DNA from: Panax quinquefolius
Taxonomy: Eukaryota > Streptophyta > Magnoliopsida > Apiales > Araliaceae
DNA length: 64,000 nucleotides
NCBI GenBank assembly: GCA_020205615.1
Contig: CM035163.1
Coordinates: forward strand, 57,447,899-57,511,898
Reading direction: 5' to 3'
In this document: in pieces, positions 47,444 through 58,654 of the stretch
How the letters are laid out: every line of letters begins with the position of its first letter
Position numbering within the stretch: position 1 is the first letter of the stretch
Notes under the pieces: generated by a model
The model's input: only the letters and a program-made list of their open reading frames with translations
What the model was told of the DNA's origin: nothing
Databases searched by the model: none
Made by a program: the position numbers and the translations under genes

Positions 47444-49386
47444 ATGGATCCGGATCAGCCGAGTAGTTCCCATAGGACCACTTTTAGTGTACGGAGAAGG
47501 GCTTCAGAAGTGCCTCGACCCCGTTCTGTTAGACGGCCTTATTGTTTGGTGGAGGTGGTGATACGTCCTATCCAGGTTGAAGTGCCGGACGTCGAGGACA
47601 AGGAGGTGGATGTTCCATTTGTGGACCCCGCTCTTGCTGTACGTGTTCCCCGTAGGGATTTACTAGGCATCCAGGTGGTGAACCTAGAGCTTCTGGGCGA
47701 CTTATGTTGACACCCTTCAGTTTACCTGCAAGTAAACGAGGTATAAAGTTAGATCTTAATCTTCCTTGTTTCCTATTGATGAGGAGTAAAGGGTTCTGAT
47801 GTTGATCTGCATTTGATGTAGGTTCCCGACTTTACACAGCCTCAAGGGAATTGGTTCAGCATCCACTCTATGTATCAGGCTTTACATGATGACTATAGAG
47901 CGATTGTACATGGCTGGGGATTCGGGACGTTCTTTTCCATTCTTCCCCATTGTTGTCCCTGGGGTTACCTCAGCGTTGGTTTCACCAGACTTAGTCACTC
48001 TATTTGCTGGACTGTGAGGTGATGATGATGCTGATGGATTAGCGATTTATCATAGGTATGGAGTTTTGAGATGAGCTAATGCCTTGTATGGCGGATATCA
48101 GCCTTACTGCCGTCAGATCCTTATTAGGAGTTTCGGTGGAGGCGCTCAAAGGTAGGACTGTTCGTACATATCCTTTGAGCGTAGATGCTATAAGTGGGCT
48201 ATTGAGTGAGCCCATACCCGATGATGTGAGAGTCAGGGATCGCATTCTTCGGCGATTGTTCCTGATGATCATTAGGGGCTGCTTCATAGCAAATAACTCT
48301 TCTACAGTGTCCTCCGCTTTGATCAGCGCCACTCGACACGTGTACCATATAGGAGATTATGATTGGGGTTTCTATACCTTTGCCTATTTCCTCAAGGGAA
48401 TACACATGCGATCGCAGGGCTTGACCGAGGCTTGGTTAGGATTCTACTCGTTTCTACTGGTGAGTATTTCTCTTATCTTTTCCCATGTAGAGATTAAGAG
48501 TGTTGACTGACATCAGATGTTTACCTTTGTGTTGGCAATTTTGGGTCTATAAGAGGCTTCCATGTTTGCGTCCTATGAGTGTATTAGGTTTAGGCACCTA
48601 TCCACGAGGACAGAGATGGCATCATTCTATACTGGCAGAGGTCCTTGTTGCTGAGGGTTTTACTCATTGCCGCTTATAACTGGAGTTGTTGATAGTGGAT
48701 GTCATCACGTGGGTTCCCTACTCTGGGGAGAATTTGAGCGTTGGATTTGAGGATGGGTACCCGACTGGTCTCGAGCATGTTATTTCCACCTGTAGGATTC
48801 CTCACTTCATAGATGGAGGATGGGAGCTCTATTTAGGAGAACGTGCTATCAGGAGCACTACACGAGAGATTCGTATGCCGATCTTGCCTCATGCCAGGCG
48901 TTATTGGCCTATTTTGCAGTCACCCGTCATTGATATCCCATTGTTGGGTATTGACGGTTTCACATTATCAAAGGGTCCCTGCACTCAGGAGATGTTCCAG
49001 CATTGGTGGTTCCTTCGTACCATTAGAGCCCAGACCCGCGCCACTCAGTTCATGGGGGATATGGTTCCAAGATCCGTGATGATGATGGATTGGCTAGCTT
49101 GTATCCGAGATCCGACTCATTTGACACAGATTGACAGTTTGACTCGGTAGTTGGATCGGGCGCATTTCTTTATCTGGCACTTGAGTAGAGATCCTTCAGA
49201 GGCAGATACTTTTGATCTTTCCAGCTCTGGCGCTGGCCCCTCAGGTGACCTATATGGTTTTGCCAGTACAGATCCTCCATTGTATAGGCATGACATCACC
49301 GTGGATAGAGATCCAGTGACTTAGGAGGAGTTACATCAGGTAGACAGTATTTATGATGTAGACATTGACACCATTGTCTTCTTCTG
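47444..49386 (+). pseudogene. Element H antisense reading region 1: plant mobile domain (PMD)-like
   Basis: Runs opposite to gag-pol. A start ATG at 47444 opens MDPDQPSSSHRTTF. Pieces follow at about 47821-48020, 48079-48510 and 48686-49150, with weaker coding to about 49386. The centre reads RDRILRRLFLMIIRGCFIAN, then HIGDYDWGFYTFAYFLKGIH; next come VITWVPYSGE and PHFIDGGWELYLGERAIR. These resemble the PMD (aminotransferase-like mobile domain, as in MAIL1-type proteins): the lylig.lFp block, the YDWG..al.yLy block and the W.PY block. Gaps look partly like introns (donor-like CTG|GTGAGT near 48459; acceptor-like TGTAG before 47821) and partly like decay. PMD proteins of the host act in gene silencing; function here is unknown. 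It could also be a captured host gene. Confidence 0.55.
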
Positions 49387-49671
49387 ATATATATTCTCAT
49401 TATCTCTTTTGATAGGCCTCTATTAGACATTTGGTAGCTTCGCCCCATTCTCGCTATATCTTTTGATAGGCCTCTATTAGTTGTAGGGAAGTTTTGCCCC
49501 ATTTCCCTGTATTTTTAGCTGTACAGAGATGTATATAGATGATGATATACTTATGAATGTATGTACAGTTTTCCATTCCCTATATCATATTGCCATCTAT
49601 TGTATCATGCATGTTATTATGTTATGCATATGTATATATGTCCAGAGATATTCAACATTGACACCTGGATG

Positions 49672-51396
49672 GCCTTATGACACGGCCCGTACAGATGTCT
49701 TCTTCGACAAATAGCCGTATTGATCATACCCCACCATTATTGGTGGCATCTGGTATGCAATCGTGGTATGATAGCATGTCACCATCAGATAGGGTGACTG
49801 TAGATCATCTGTTGCAGCATACTATGCCCTTGTTGATGTTTCAGGTTCCTCCAGGATTCGTGGAGGGCATGCTAGAGCATTGGGTATCGAAGAGACATGT
49901 TTTCTGATTTGGGACCCATGAGTTGACTCCTACTTTAGAGGAGTATACACGTTTGACGATGCTGCCACTGGATAGACCTTACGTTCATATAGCCATTAGA
50001 GACATGAGTAGGTAGTTCATGACCCTTACTGGATTGAGGCATAGGGTGGTGCAGGATGAGCTCACATCTGGCCACGTTATATCCCAGCGTTTTCTTTTTG
50101 ACAGATTTGGCTCACAGGATAGTTAAGCATGACATTCCGGGGATTCACCACACCAGAGGATCATTGGTGTTTGGCCAGAGTAGATGTACTGCTATTGTGT
50201 GTACTGTCGTATGTCTACATGCCATGGTACATGGATGAGTTGGACATAAGAGTCATCATGGCAGTGAGAGCTCTCAGGGAGGGTCACACCATCATACCGA
50301 TGATTATAGCAGAGACTCTGAGGTCGGCCACATATTGCCACACTTATCCAACGGGAGTGTTTACAGGCAGCTCGGTCATGCTGTACGTGTGGTTTATGTC
50401 ACACTTGAGACCGATTAGAACATTTAGATGGCATGTGTATTGTTTCACCCATGATATAGCCATGTCATACTCTTTTCAGCCTGCGGAGTGTATAGATGTT
50501 GCATCTTGGTCAGCTTTCCTGGCAGGGATCGGAGATCCATTTGCTATATTTTTGTGTACATGGCTAAACTCACCCTACAGTTTCATCTCTCATACTTTGG
50601 GCATGGATTATCTCCCTCTAGCTGGTTTGAGGGGCATGATTACTTACCACCCACTAGCCGTGATGTGTCAGTTTGACTAGTTCCAGGACATCCATCCTTT
50701 TGAGGGGGCATCGAGTCAGCGCTTCGCTTCTCGCCACTTATCAGCAGAGGATAGATCCAGGTTGTATGCCTGTTGGGATCAACGAGAGCTAGCAGAGTTT
50801 TCCATCAGCCATCCGGGTTGTTCTGCAGAGTATTCTGCATGGATGGAGACAGAGACTGCATCAGCTGCTGTAGTATCCACAGTGCAGGGGACTGCTTCTG
50901 ATGATGAGGAGCATGTGGAGGAGGCTGATATTCCCATTGATGAGAATTTGACTGCTGGGTTGCCGTCATTTATGATGGATTCTCCCACTACGAGTGCTAC
51001 TGTTATTCAGAAACACAGTATCTGGAGCAGAGTCTACATCTGATGACCTTTGAGAAAGATCAGGCTAGGGCCTTGATCTTGACAGCTCTTGATGGGAGAG
51101 ACGCAACTCTAATAGAGCGAGAAGAGGCCAGATCAGCCAGAGATGTATTGATTATGGAGCAGGATGCTGCTTTATCTGCCCGGGATGTAGCCATCACAGA
51201 CAGTACTTCAGTGAGATCCCTTACGACTGGCATCCTTGCCGATATGAGTGCATATATTGATGAGCTTCATGCCACCATGCAGTTAGCCTCGGATTTGCTA
51301 GCTCGTGTAGATACCATTGGGCCGGAGCATGCAGCGTTACCTCCTTTTTCAAAGAGGGATGTTATGTTAGATCTGATAGTCCGCATACACACATAG
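49672..51396 (+). pseudogene. Element H antisense reading region 2: DUF7745-like protein with coiled-coil tail
   Basis: Starts near an ATG at 49677 (MTRPVQMSSSTNSRID). Segments: FQVPPGFVEGMLEHWVSKRH, THELTPTLEEYTRL, SQRFLFDRFG, YVYMPWYMDELDIRVIMAVR, IPMIIAETLRSATYC, then TGVFTGSSVMLYVWFMSHL. The LTPTLEEY, AETLRS and LYVWFMSHL blocks match a plant family I know as DUF7745 or PMD-like, often found beside Tat elements. After about 50760 comes an acidic linker (DDEEHVEEADIP), and at 51043-51396 a charged, probably coiled-coil tail with repeated ARD/ERE. Frameshifts or stops near 49907, 50110, 50680 and 51042 break the frame. The order N-domain, core, acidic linker, coiled coil suggests one original protein of about 550 residues. 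Confidence 0.55.
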
Positions 51397-52565
51397 TAGA
51401 TAGACTTGTATTTTTCTGCACAGACTAGCTTAGCCATTTTGTCATGTATAGCACATATGTATATATCAAACATTATTATATATGGCAGAGAAATATATTT
51501 TGATTTACTTCCCTTTCAGTTGTGCCTTGTTACTTGCTTGATATTTGCCTGTTTCGTCAGGGCTTATGATCTTGATGCATTCTGAACTCATCCTTGATGT
51601 GTGGACATTGAGACGTCGCAGGATCTTTCAGAACGGATCATTGATCTGTGTGTATCCTTACCATCTTTGGTGTCTTGGGACTGGTTTCTGTATGGAAATG
51701 TGGAGAGGAGTGTGGCTTTTCCTCTCTAAGATTGACCGCACCACAGATGGTCGCCAGTACTCCTATTTATGAGAAGCCTAGTTAATTCCATCTCTTATGG
51801 ATTGGTGTTGCTCTTTGAGGTACAATCGCAACTTAGATGGTCGCCGAATCTCCTATTTGTGAAGAGAGGTTAGGTAGTTCCATCCCTTTGGTCTGAAGCC
51901 GATGAAATGTGGTGTATTAAAGTTTGATCCCAGTACCGTGTGACAAGTATTTTTGTTCTGGTAGGGGGTTAGACCGAACCATAAATGGATGCCTATGTAC
52001 TCCTATTGAAGAGGAGATTAGGTCTGCGTAGTTCGAACCTGGTATAAGAGGTTCAACGCTGAATGTGAAGGGAGATGGGTGTAAAAAGTTTTATTGACGA
52101 AGAAGGGTGTAGAAGTATTTTTGTTGTTTTTGTTTATATAGAGAAAAAGGGCAGAAATGTTTTTGTTATTTTTTGTTTATTGCGACCGGAACATATAGAA
52201 TATGGTTGCCAACGTACTCCCGAGTATCAGGGAGATCAGGTCGACGTAGTTCGCCCCTTAGTACGAATTGCAGCCGAATAGAAGTATGAATCCCATATGC
52301 AGGCTATACTACGGAGAAAAGAAATTTTGATCCCATGCTTGGGACAAACTGCAGGTGTGGAAAAAGTTTGATCCCGTCTTCAGGACAAAATGTAAGCGTA
52401 GAAAAGTTTAATCCCGTCTTCAAGATAAACTGTAGGTGTGAAAGGTTCAATCCTTGGGGGGATAACCAAAATTGTGTGAAAGGTTTGAAATGAGGTGAAA
52501 CCAGGCTGCTGGTTTGAAGTGTATGTTTCCCTGAGGGGCAGAAGAGTATGTAAAAAGGGTTAGAA
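51397..52565. repeat. Spacer between antisense regions and pol, with diverged repeats
   Basis: Four diverged copies of a unit of roughly 100-180 bp containing GACCG.A...ATGGTCGCC, a CTCCTATT.GTGAAGAG-type phrase and GTAGTTC (near 51728, 51820, 51968 and 52182), and three of a unit with AAGTTTGATCCCGTCTTCAGG (52320-52440). The phrase TACTCCC...AGATCAGGTCGACGTAGTTC resembles one I know from Ogre-type 3' regions. No gene. Confidence 0.7.
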
Positions 52566-52569
52566 AACC

Positions 52570-53103
52570 AGAATGACTGGTGATCTTATGATCCAAAACC
52601 AGGATGTTTGCTTGATGGAAACCTCAGACATAGTACCGTTTCACGGTGTCCGAGTTGATAAGCTATGGAAATTCATCGCCATCCATTTCCTGTAGTCTAA
52701 GAGCACATCCTGTCAATACCTCCTTGACAACAAACATGCCTTCCTAGTTAGGAGCGAATTTTCCCTTAGATTGATCTTGGTTGTCAATGATCTTCTTCAA
52801 AACCAAGTCGTGTTATTTAAACTTTCATAGCCGGACTTTCCTGTTGTAGGATCTTGTGATCCTGATATTGATATGGAAATAGTAGTTCGCTCACCTATGA
52901 AAGATAGCCATGGTTCCCATTGGTCTTCATCAATCATCCAACACTACGAGGGATTCCATTTCCACCTCTATGGGGAGCACTGCTTCCATCCCATAGGCTA
53001 ATGATTGGGGGGTTGCCCTAGTGGAAGTACGCATTGAAGTTCTGTAGGCTAATAAAGTCAGAGGCAAGAGGTCAGGCAATCCTTTGTGATTGGTGGACAT
53101 TTT
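52570..53103 (-). pseudogene. Element H integrase C-terminal region, decayed
   Basis: Minus-strand fragments resemble the family's LLHYRTS.RTSTGATPY.LVYGMEAVLPIEVE: here LLPLTLLAYRTSMRTSTRAT and MEAVLPIEVEME (about 52940-53070), followed by degraded frames. No chromodomain, as expected for Tat. Confidence 0.7.
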
Positions 53104-53442
53104 CTACATGATCTTCTTGATGTTTTTATTAGCCGCTTCAACCGCACCATTCATCTTTGGACGGTAGATGACGGAGTTAAGGTGTTTGATATGGAATTTA
53201 CTACATAACTCCTCCATCATTTTGTTGTTAGGGTTCTTAGCATTGTCTGACACAATGACCTCTGGTTGTCCATATCGACAAATGATATTGTTTCTGATGA
53301 AAGCAATGATGACTTCTTTGTTAACCCTGGCGAAGGAGGCTGCTTCTACCCATTTGGTGAAGTAGTCAATCATGGTGAATATGAATCGATGTCCATGACT
53401 GGCTTTGGGCTCAATGGGCCCGATCACGTCCATTCCCCACAT
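53104..53442 (-). pseudogene. Element H integrase catalytic core
   Basis: 112 residues with GMDVIGPI (D5), TMIDYFTKWVEA, VIVSDNAKNPNN (D66) and MNGAVEAANKNIKKIM (E102). The D-60-D-35-E spacing is the DDE integrase triad, complete. The enzyme joins the element's cDNA ends to host DNA. It is separated from the zinc-finger part (53452-53745) by a stop or frame change near 53445. The best-preserved catalytic domain in H. Confidence 0.85.
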
Positions 53443-53451
53443 TGAGAAGGG

Positions 53452-53745
53452 CTATGGCGAACTCATATTGTGGAGTTCCCTTGGAGGGGCGTGGATAGCA
53501 TTCCCATGAATTTGGCATTGATAGCACCTCTTGACATGATCATCACAGTCAGCTTTGAGCGTAAGCCAATAATGCTCTGTTCTAAGGATTTTCTTAACAA
53601 GTAGGGGTCCGCTCATGTGTGGGCCACATACTCCACCATGGATCTCATCCATGAGTCTCTGAGCTTGGTCTTTGCCTAGACATCTGAGGAGACCTAATCC
53701 TGCATCTGTCTTATAGAGTGCATCTCTATTGAGGTAGAATTTCAT
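53452..53745 (-). pseudogene. Element H integrase zinc-binding domain
   Basis: 97 residues: H36, H43, C74 and C77 form the H-H-C-C site (EIHGGVCGPH ... CYQCQ), with the family phrase HYWLTLKADCDDHVKRC. All four ligands are present. Overlaps the preceding RNase H frame by four bases in a different frame. Confidence 0.83.
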
Positions 53746-54071
53746 AGCAAGTCGATGGATCCGCCTTTTTCAGTCAGGCTCGCCTCAACGGGTGTAGATC
53801 CATCTCGTAGATATTCTTTGATATGCTGATACCAAGGGTTGTGGATGGGAGGTAGCTCAACCGACACTTCTCCAATATAGTTCCCATGAGCTGGGGCCTT
53901 TTGCAGGGTAAATGTGATGTTTGGCATGTTTTCCTTGTCCAACATGTGAATCAAGGAGGCCAACGTTGCAAGTGCATCCGCAAAATCATTCATATTACGA
54001 GAAATGTGTAGAAAGGAGATTTCTTCGAACTCCAAAGACATCTGTAAAACTTGTCGATGGTAAGGAAGCAA
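53742..54071 (-). pseudogene. Element H archaeal-type RNase H end and linker
   Basis: Continues the second RNase H after a frame break: MLPYHRQVLQMSLEFEEISF, then HISRNMNDFADALATLASLI, where the D of ADALA is the last catalytic residue of the fold. The rest is a linker to integrase. Confidence 0.75.
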
Positions 54072-54095
54072 ATGTAATTCTTTGGTTTGATAGAT

Positions 54096-55262
54096 TCATG
54101 AGGATTGTTTGATTACCAATTTGGAATGCCAAAAGATAGTTAACCGCTTGATGCCTATTAAATGGGCAAGTTTTAGCCCCATGATATAGCCTTTATACTC
54201 AGCTATGTTGTTGGTGCTGACAAACTGCAATTTGATGCGATGGATATCTTGCTCCCTCGTCTGGGATACTAGAACCGCCGTGTCCGTAACCTTTTGTGTT
54301 ATGACACCATCAAAATACATTTTCCATGTGTGGTATGCATCGTACTGATGGTGTTGCTGAACTGCCATTACCCTTTCATTGGGGAAATATGTTTTCAAGG
54401 GTTTGTAATCCCCTACAGGTGTGGCGGCCAGTTGATCCGCATTTCCTTGACCTTCGACAAACTTTTGGGTCACGTAAACGATGTCAAACTGTTGTAGGAT
54501 TAACTGCCATCTAGACAGCCGACACTTCAGTATGGGCTTACTGAACACATACTTGAGAGGATCCATGCGGGATATGAGATGGGTTGTGTGACCATGGAGG
54601 TTATGCTGTAACCTCATGGACGCCCACACTAAAGCACAACAAGTCTTCTTAATCAGAGTGTACTTGTGTTCACTACTGCTGAATCTTTTGCCGAGGTAAT
54701 AGATAGCTCGTTCTTGGCCTCTATTATCTTTCTGCCCCAATATACAACCCATAGCATTGTCATTAATGGACAGGTACATGAACAGGGGAACATCATCCCT
54801 GGGAGGTACCAAAGCAAGAGTGTTAACCAACTGCTCTTTGATTGTAAGGAATGCTTTTTGAAACTCATCGTTCCATTTCATGGAGGAGTTCTTCCTTAAC
54901 AATTTTAAAATGGGTTCACAAGTTGCTGTTAGTTGAGAGATAAACCTGCTAACGAAGTTGATTCTTCCCAAAAATCTCCTTATTTCCTTCTCTATCTGAG
55001 GAATGGGCATTTCCTTGATGGCCTGGATTTTGGTGGGATCCAGCTCAATCCCATTGTGGCTGACTAGGAAACCTAGCAACTTACCTGATTTAACGCCAAA
55101 GGCGCACTTGGCTGGATTCAACTTCAAGTTATACTTACGCAACCTGTTGAAGAGCTTTTTGAGATGGTCTAAATGGTTTTCTTCCCTTTGGGACTTGACA
55201 ATGATGTCATCCACATAGATCTCTATCTCTTTATGCATTAAATCATGGAAAAGAGCCATCAT
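54096..55262 (-). pseudogene. Element H RT C-terminal half, RNase H and second (archaeal-type) RNase H
   Basis: 388 residues. RT active site YVDD at 16-19 intact, then HLDHLKKLFNRLRKYNLKLN and the thumb (EIRRFLGRINFVSRFISQLT). RNase H, about residues 155-280: YLSINDNAMGCILGQ, IYYLGKRFS, RWQLILQQFDI. The archaeal-type RNase H starts at 313: WKMYFDG (D318), TNNIAEYKGYIMGLKLA (E355). At 379 the expected Asp of the family's GDS motif is His (FWHSKLVIKQ). That loss, the frame break afterwards and the stop between RT halves make it inactive. Two RNase H domains are diagnostic for Tat elements. Confidence 0.87.
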
Positions 55263-55265
55263 AGC

Positions 55266-55652
55266 TCACTGATAGGTTGCCCCGACATTGATGAGGCCTA
55301 ATAACAATCGTCTGTAGCAGAAGGTTCCCCAAGGCGTGATGAAAGAAGTTTTCTCACGATCTTCCTCAGCGACCATAATCTGATGATACCCCACGAAGCA
55401 ATCTACAAATGAGTACATACCGTATTGAGAAGTATTGTCAATAAGAATATGGATAAAGGGTATGGGAAAGCTATCTTTAAGGCAAGATTTGTTCAGATCC
55501 CGGTAATCCACGCAAACTCGCACCTTTCCTCTTGGTTTAGGCATGCGAACAATGTTGGATATCCATTCCGGATATGTGAACACCATGATAATGCCAGGTT
55601 GAAATTGTTTCATAATTTCTTCTTTTACCTTTAAACTCCACTCAGGTTTCAA
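55266..55652 (-). pseudogene. Element H RT fingers and palm start
   Basis: 128 residues: VRVCVDYRDLNKSCLKDSFP, YSFVDCFVGYHQIMVAEED (first catalytic Asp kept), TSFITPWGTFCYRRLLLGLIN and GATYQ. A single stop codon before AMMALFHDL splits it from the following frame (54096-55262). Confidence 0.87.
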
Positions 55653-55664
55653 TCACTTGAGCTT

Positions 55665-56093
55665 CTACCTGACTGGCTTAAATCCCTCCTTAATGGGAAG
55701 GCGATGAAGGACAATGTCAGTGGACAAACCCAACATGTCTTCGTGAGACAATGCAAACACATCTTGGAATTGGGTTAATAGCACAACCATATCATTCCGT
55801 TGGTTTGGGCTGAGGTCTGAACCAATCTGGATTAGCTTAGGGCTCTCTAAGGTTCCAAGATTGAAATAAGTGGTTTGGTCAAGGTTGGGTTTAGGTTTGT
55901 TTTTGACCCATTCCTTAATCTCCTGAGGTGTCTCAATGTCTTCTTGGATTTCCATTAAGTCTGAGTCAAACTTTTCATCAAAGTTACAGTCCTTGTGGAG
56001 AAAAGGCACCTCATCAATAAGTACAGGCACGTCTAAATTCTGAGTCCTGAAACAAAATATGCTTTCACTTAATATATGAAACTGTTTAATCAT
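55665..56093 (-). pseudogene. Element H Pol segment before RT
   Basis: 142 residues: YFNLGTLESPKLIQIGSDLS, then LLTQFQDVFALSHEDMLGLS, IVLHRLPIKEGFKPVR. This is the standard segment before RT in Tat elements (F.dvFAws..DMpGl....v.H.L...). Stops separate it from RT. Confidence 0.8.
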
Positions 56094-56191
56094 ACAAAAT
56101 TGTTAGCATGTACTGATAAAATAACTGCTAATACTGTATAGAAAAGTAAGCAATTAAAGTTATCTACAGGGCATTGGGATTTCTGTCCGTT

Positions 56192-56656
56192 TTACCCTCG
56201 TCGACCAATGCATGGAGTGCTGCTCCAATTGTCAAGGGTAAAGTCTTGATGGACTGTAGTGATGGAGGGGTTGTCATCGTCCTCCTTCTCTCGAATGACG
56301 ACCATAACATCAGGGGCAATCATCGTCTGGGTATATCTGTTTGTATGTTCATCATGGACAATGATGCGTATGCCTGACATCATCAGGGCGATGTCATGTT
56401 TACGTTTTCGTTCCCTTTCTTCCACTTTGGGATCAGGAATCAGGACCTCTTTTGCTTTAAAGGGTACTGGTTTGGGAAATAGCATATCCATAACATGGGC
56501 TAGCACCTTTACCGGAGACTTTATCAGCTCATGAGGTGCAGGTGGAGAAAATCGCCATATGGCGGGAGCTTGAGGAATATATTTGTGCTTATGAGGATTC
56601 CTATGAAAGGAACTGGCAGAATAACCTAGTTTGGATGTCCCAGTTTGACTGAACAC
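56192..56656 (-). pseudogene. Element H protease-RT linker
   Basis: 154 residues. Pro/Lys-rich with a charged KEVLIPDPKVEERERKRKHD stretch. Follows the protease and precedes the RT segment. No catalytic motif; poorly conserved in general. Ends in NWSSTPCIGRRG, like the W...P....R linker seen in this lineage. Confidence 0.65.
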
Positions 56657-56659
56657 TTA

Positions 56660-57345
56660 ACTTGGGTGCTTAATACCCTGTTGATCTTTATCAAGCCCTT
56701 GTCCAAGCTGATGGCCTAATGACATCATTTCTTGAGTGGCCGACATACCCTCGACATAAATCTTAGGTACGGGAAGTGGTGCTCCAATAGGATGGTATTG
56801 CATGTTACTTACTTCCAAAGTATGAAAACTGGCCGGATCAACATCTGAATTGAAGCTGATGATTGGTAGATCTCCTTGTTCAGGACATTCTGGCTCAGCG
56901 TTGACAGTGACTAGGCTATTGTTGACAATGTATTTGAGTTAGTGATGTAGTGTAGAAGGAACGGCTCCTGCCATGTGGATCCATGGTCTCCCCAATAGCA
57001 GGTTGTATCCTAAATCTATCTTGAGGACGTGGAAGGATACATTAAATGTGTTTGGACAAATCTCAATTGGCAGCTCAATCTCTCTGACAGAATTTCGTCG
57101 GGATCTATCAAAAGCTTTGATAACCGTAAGGCTGCTTCAAATCCATTTGAGATTGACGTTCATCTACACTATGGTGGCATAAGGACATATATTCAGAGAC
57201 GAACCTCCATCTATCAAAACTCCAGCTAACATATACCCGGAGGACAAAAGTGCAATGTGTAATGGCTTTCAATGACCAGTCCCTTTGGGCGGGATGTTGT
57301 CATCAGTGAAGGATATCACATTGTTGTTAAAAATGTGATCAACTA
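56660..57345 (-). pseudogene. Element H aspartic protease, frames broken
   Basis: Minus-strand reading in shifting frames: HIALLSSGYMLAGVLIDGGS at about 57190-57260. The DGGSS at about 57199-57213 corresponds to the family's D-(T/N)-GSS active site. Then RSRRNSVREIELPIEICPNT and LLGRPWIHMAGAVPSTLHH near 56945-57010, the latter a signature of Tat/Ogre proteases. One or two stops interrupt it. Confidence 0.82.
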
Positions 57346-57349
57346 TATG

Positions 57350-58069
57350 TTAAATTTTTTTCGCATCCACTGATTTTGGCAAGTAGGCTTCTTCCGAAAC
57401 CTTCAATAAGATCTTCCTGTGATCCTCGGAAGAGAAAACCAAGTCTAGTATTGAGATCTGATGTGGAGCTTCTCTTAAGCTTAGAACCATCTTGGCTTCA
57501 TTATGGCCCATAGTGCGGAGGAATTTCTCAATTTTCTCTATGGGAATCTTCCCTTTTGCTTTTATGGCGGGCTTCATCAACCTCTAACGAAGATACAGTG
57601 GATTTTCCTTCAACACTGTAGCAGTAGTATAAGATGTGGATCCTTTAGCTTCTCCATAATTTCATGGGACTTTGTGTAAGCGTATAACAGGATACTGTGG
57701 TCTGAAGGGTAAAGAAATTGGCTTTGGTGTAGCCACTTTTAAAGGATTGTCAGCTCCTTTGAGTTGAATTGCTTGTATGGGAAATGGTTTGACAGTCTCA
57801 TCAGCCTCAGCGGATATAACTAATACTAATCCCTTCCATTTGGTAGGATAGGTATTCCTATTCTTGAGTAGTACAGTGTCATCGTCTGCCAATTGCAGGA
57901 CACTGCTATCAATTAGATTCTGAATAAGGTGGCGTAGTGCCCAACATTCTTCTGTGTTGTGACTGCGAGAATGTGAATGATATTGACATACTCCATCGGA
58001 TTTGAACCGTCTTGAACGGGGATTGATTGGAGGTAGAAAGGAGGTAATTCTTCTTTTGTTGATTAACAT
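57350..58069 (-). pseudogene. Element H gag, second part with zinc knuckle
   Basis: Two frames (58069-57662, 57580-57350). The first has C28-X2-H31-X5-H37-X4-C42 in CQYHSHSRSHNTEECWALRH, followed by LIQNLIDSSVLQL, the Tat-type Gag knuckle (normally CEYH...GH.T..C..Lk..IqdLId). The second precedes the protease (IEKFLRTMGHNEAKMVLSLR, SSEDHRKILLKVSEEAYLPK). Confidence 0.8.
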
Positions 58070-58081
58070 CTGAAATATCTC

Positions 58082-58654
58082 CTACATAGGTTGGCCCAGG
58101 TATGTAAATTCCCTTTTATTAGAAAAATCCCGACGAGCTTTAGCACTTGCTCTCTTCACAACCTTATCCTCCATAGCTTCGCTTTCTGAAGGTGATGGTG
58201 GAGCATTCATAACAAAAGGAAGGAGATATGCATATTCCTGGTTGACTAACTGGCGTGTGACTTGATGCTGATGGGTCACCAGTTCTACCAATTGTTCAAT
58301 TTGCTTACAAAGAGCTTTCATCTTTCGTTCCATAGCAAATTGAAACTTTGTGTAATCCCATCTGTCAACACCGTCTTTGATGTTTTGGAATGATTCACTG
58401 TTAAAATTGGAACTCTGTCCAGTGCTCCAACTAATCATGTTGACCTCTTCTTCTTTCAGGTTGAGGAAGAGGTTGAGGAATTTGGAGAGTCGTCATCAAA
58501 TTGATCTGTATATGAGGTTGATTTGGTTTTCGGCTACGTTCTAACCGGGTGATTTTTGACCTTGTGGAAATAATCCTCTTTTCTTTATGGTGGCTCTAAG
58601 GTTTGTAAACACGATCTCACTCACCTGTCTATCAAATCTTGGATCTAGTGTTTT
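58082..58654 (-). pseudogene. Element H gag, N-terminal part, truncated
   Basis: A 118-residue frame (58438-58082) contains MERKMKALCKQIEQLVELVT and SESEAMEDKVVKRASAKARR. Further to the right other frames read SPNSSTSSST (about 58465-58490) and TLDPRFDRQVSEIVFTNLRA (about 58580-58645). Homology ends at about 58655, where inserted DNA begins. The normal middle of Gag (capsid) is largely missing. Confidence 0.65.

Larger units (their letters stand above)
42940..58654 (-). mobile_element. Element H: Ty3/gypsy Tat/Ogre-type retrotransposon with antisense reading regions
   Basis: 3' LTR (42940-45489), polypurine tract, tandem-repeat spacer, two plus-strand reading regions (47444-51396), second repeat spacer, then minus-strand gag-pol reading from 58654 down to about 52570. 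Gag has a C-X2-H-X5-H-X4-C knuckle, protease has DGGSS, RT has YVDD, followed by RNase H, an archaeal-type second RNase H, and an integrase with an intact DD35E triad. Dual RNase H and no chromodomain place it in the Tat lineage. The 5' LTR is not visible: gag is cut at about 58655 by later insertions. Probable left target duplication AATAC (42935-42939) cannot be confirmed. Confidence 0.88.
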
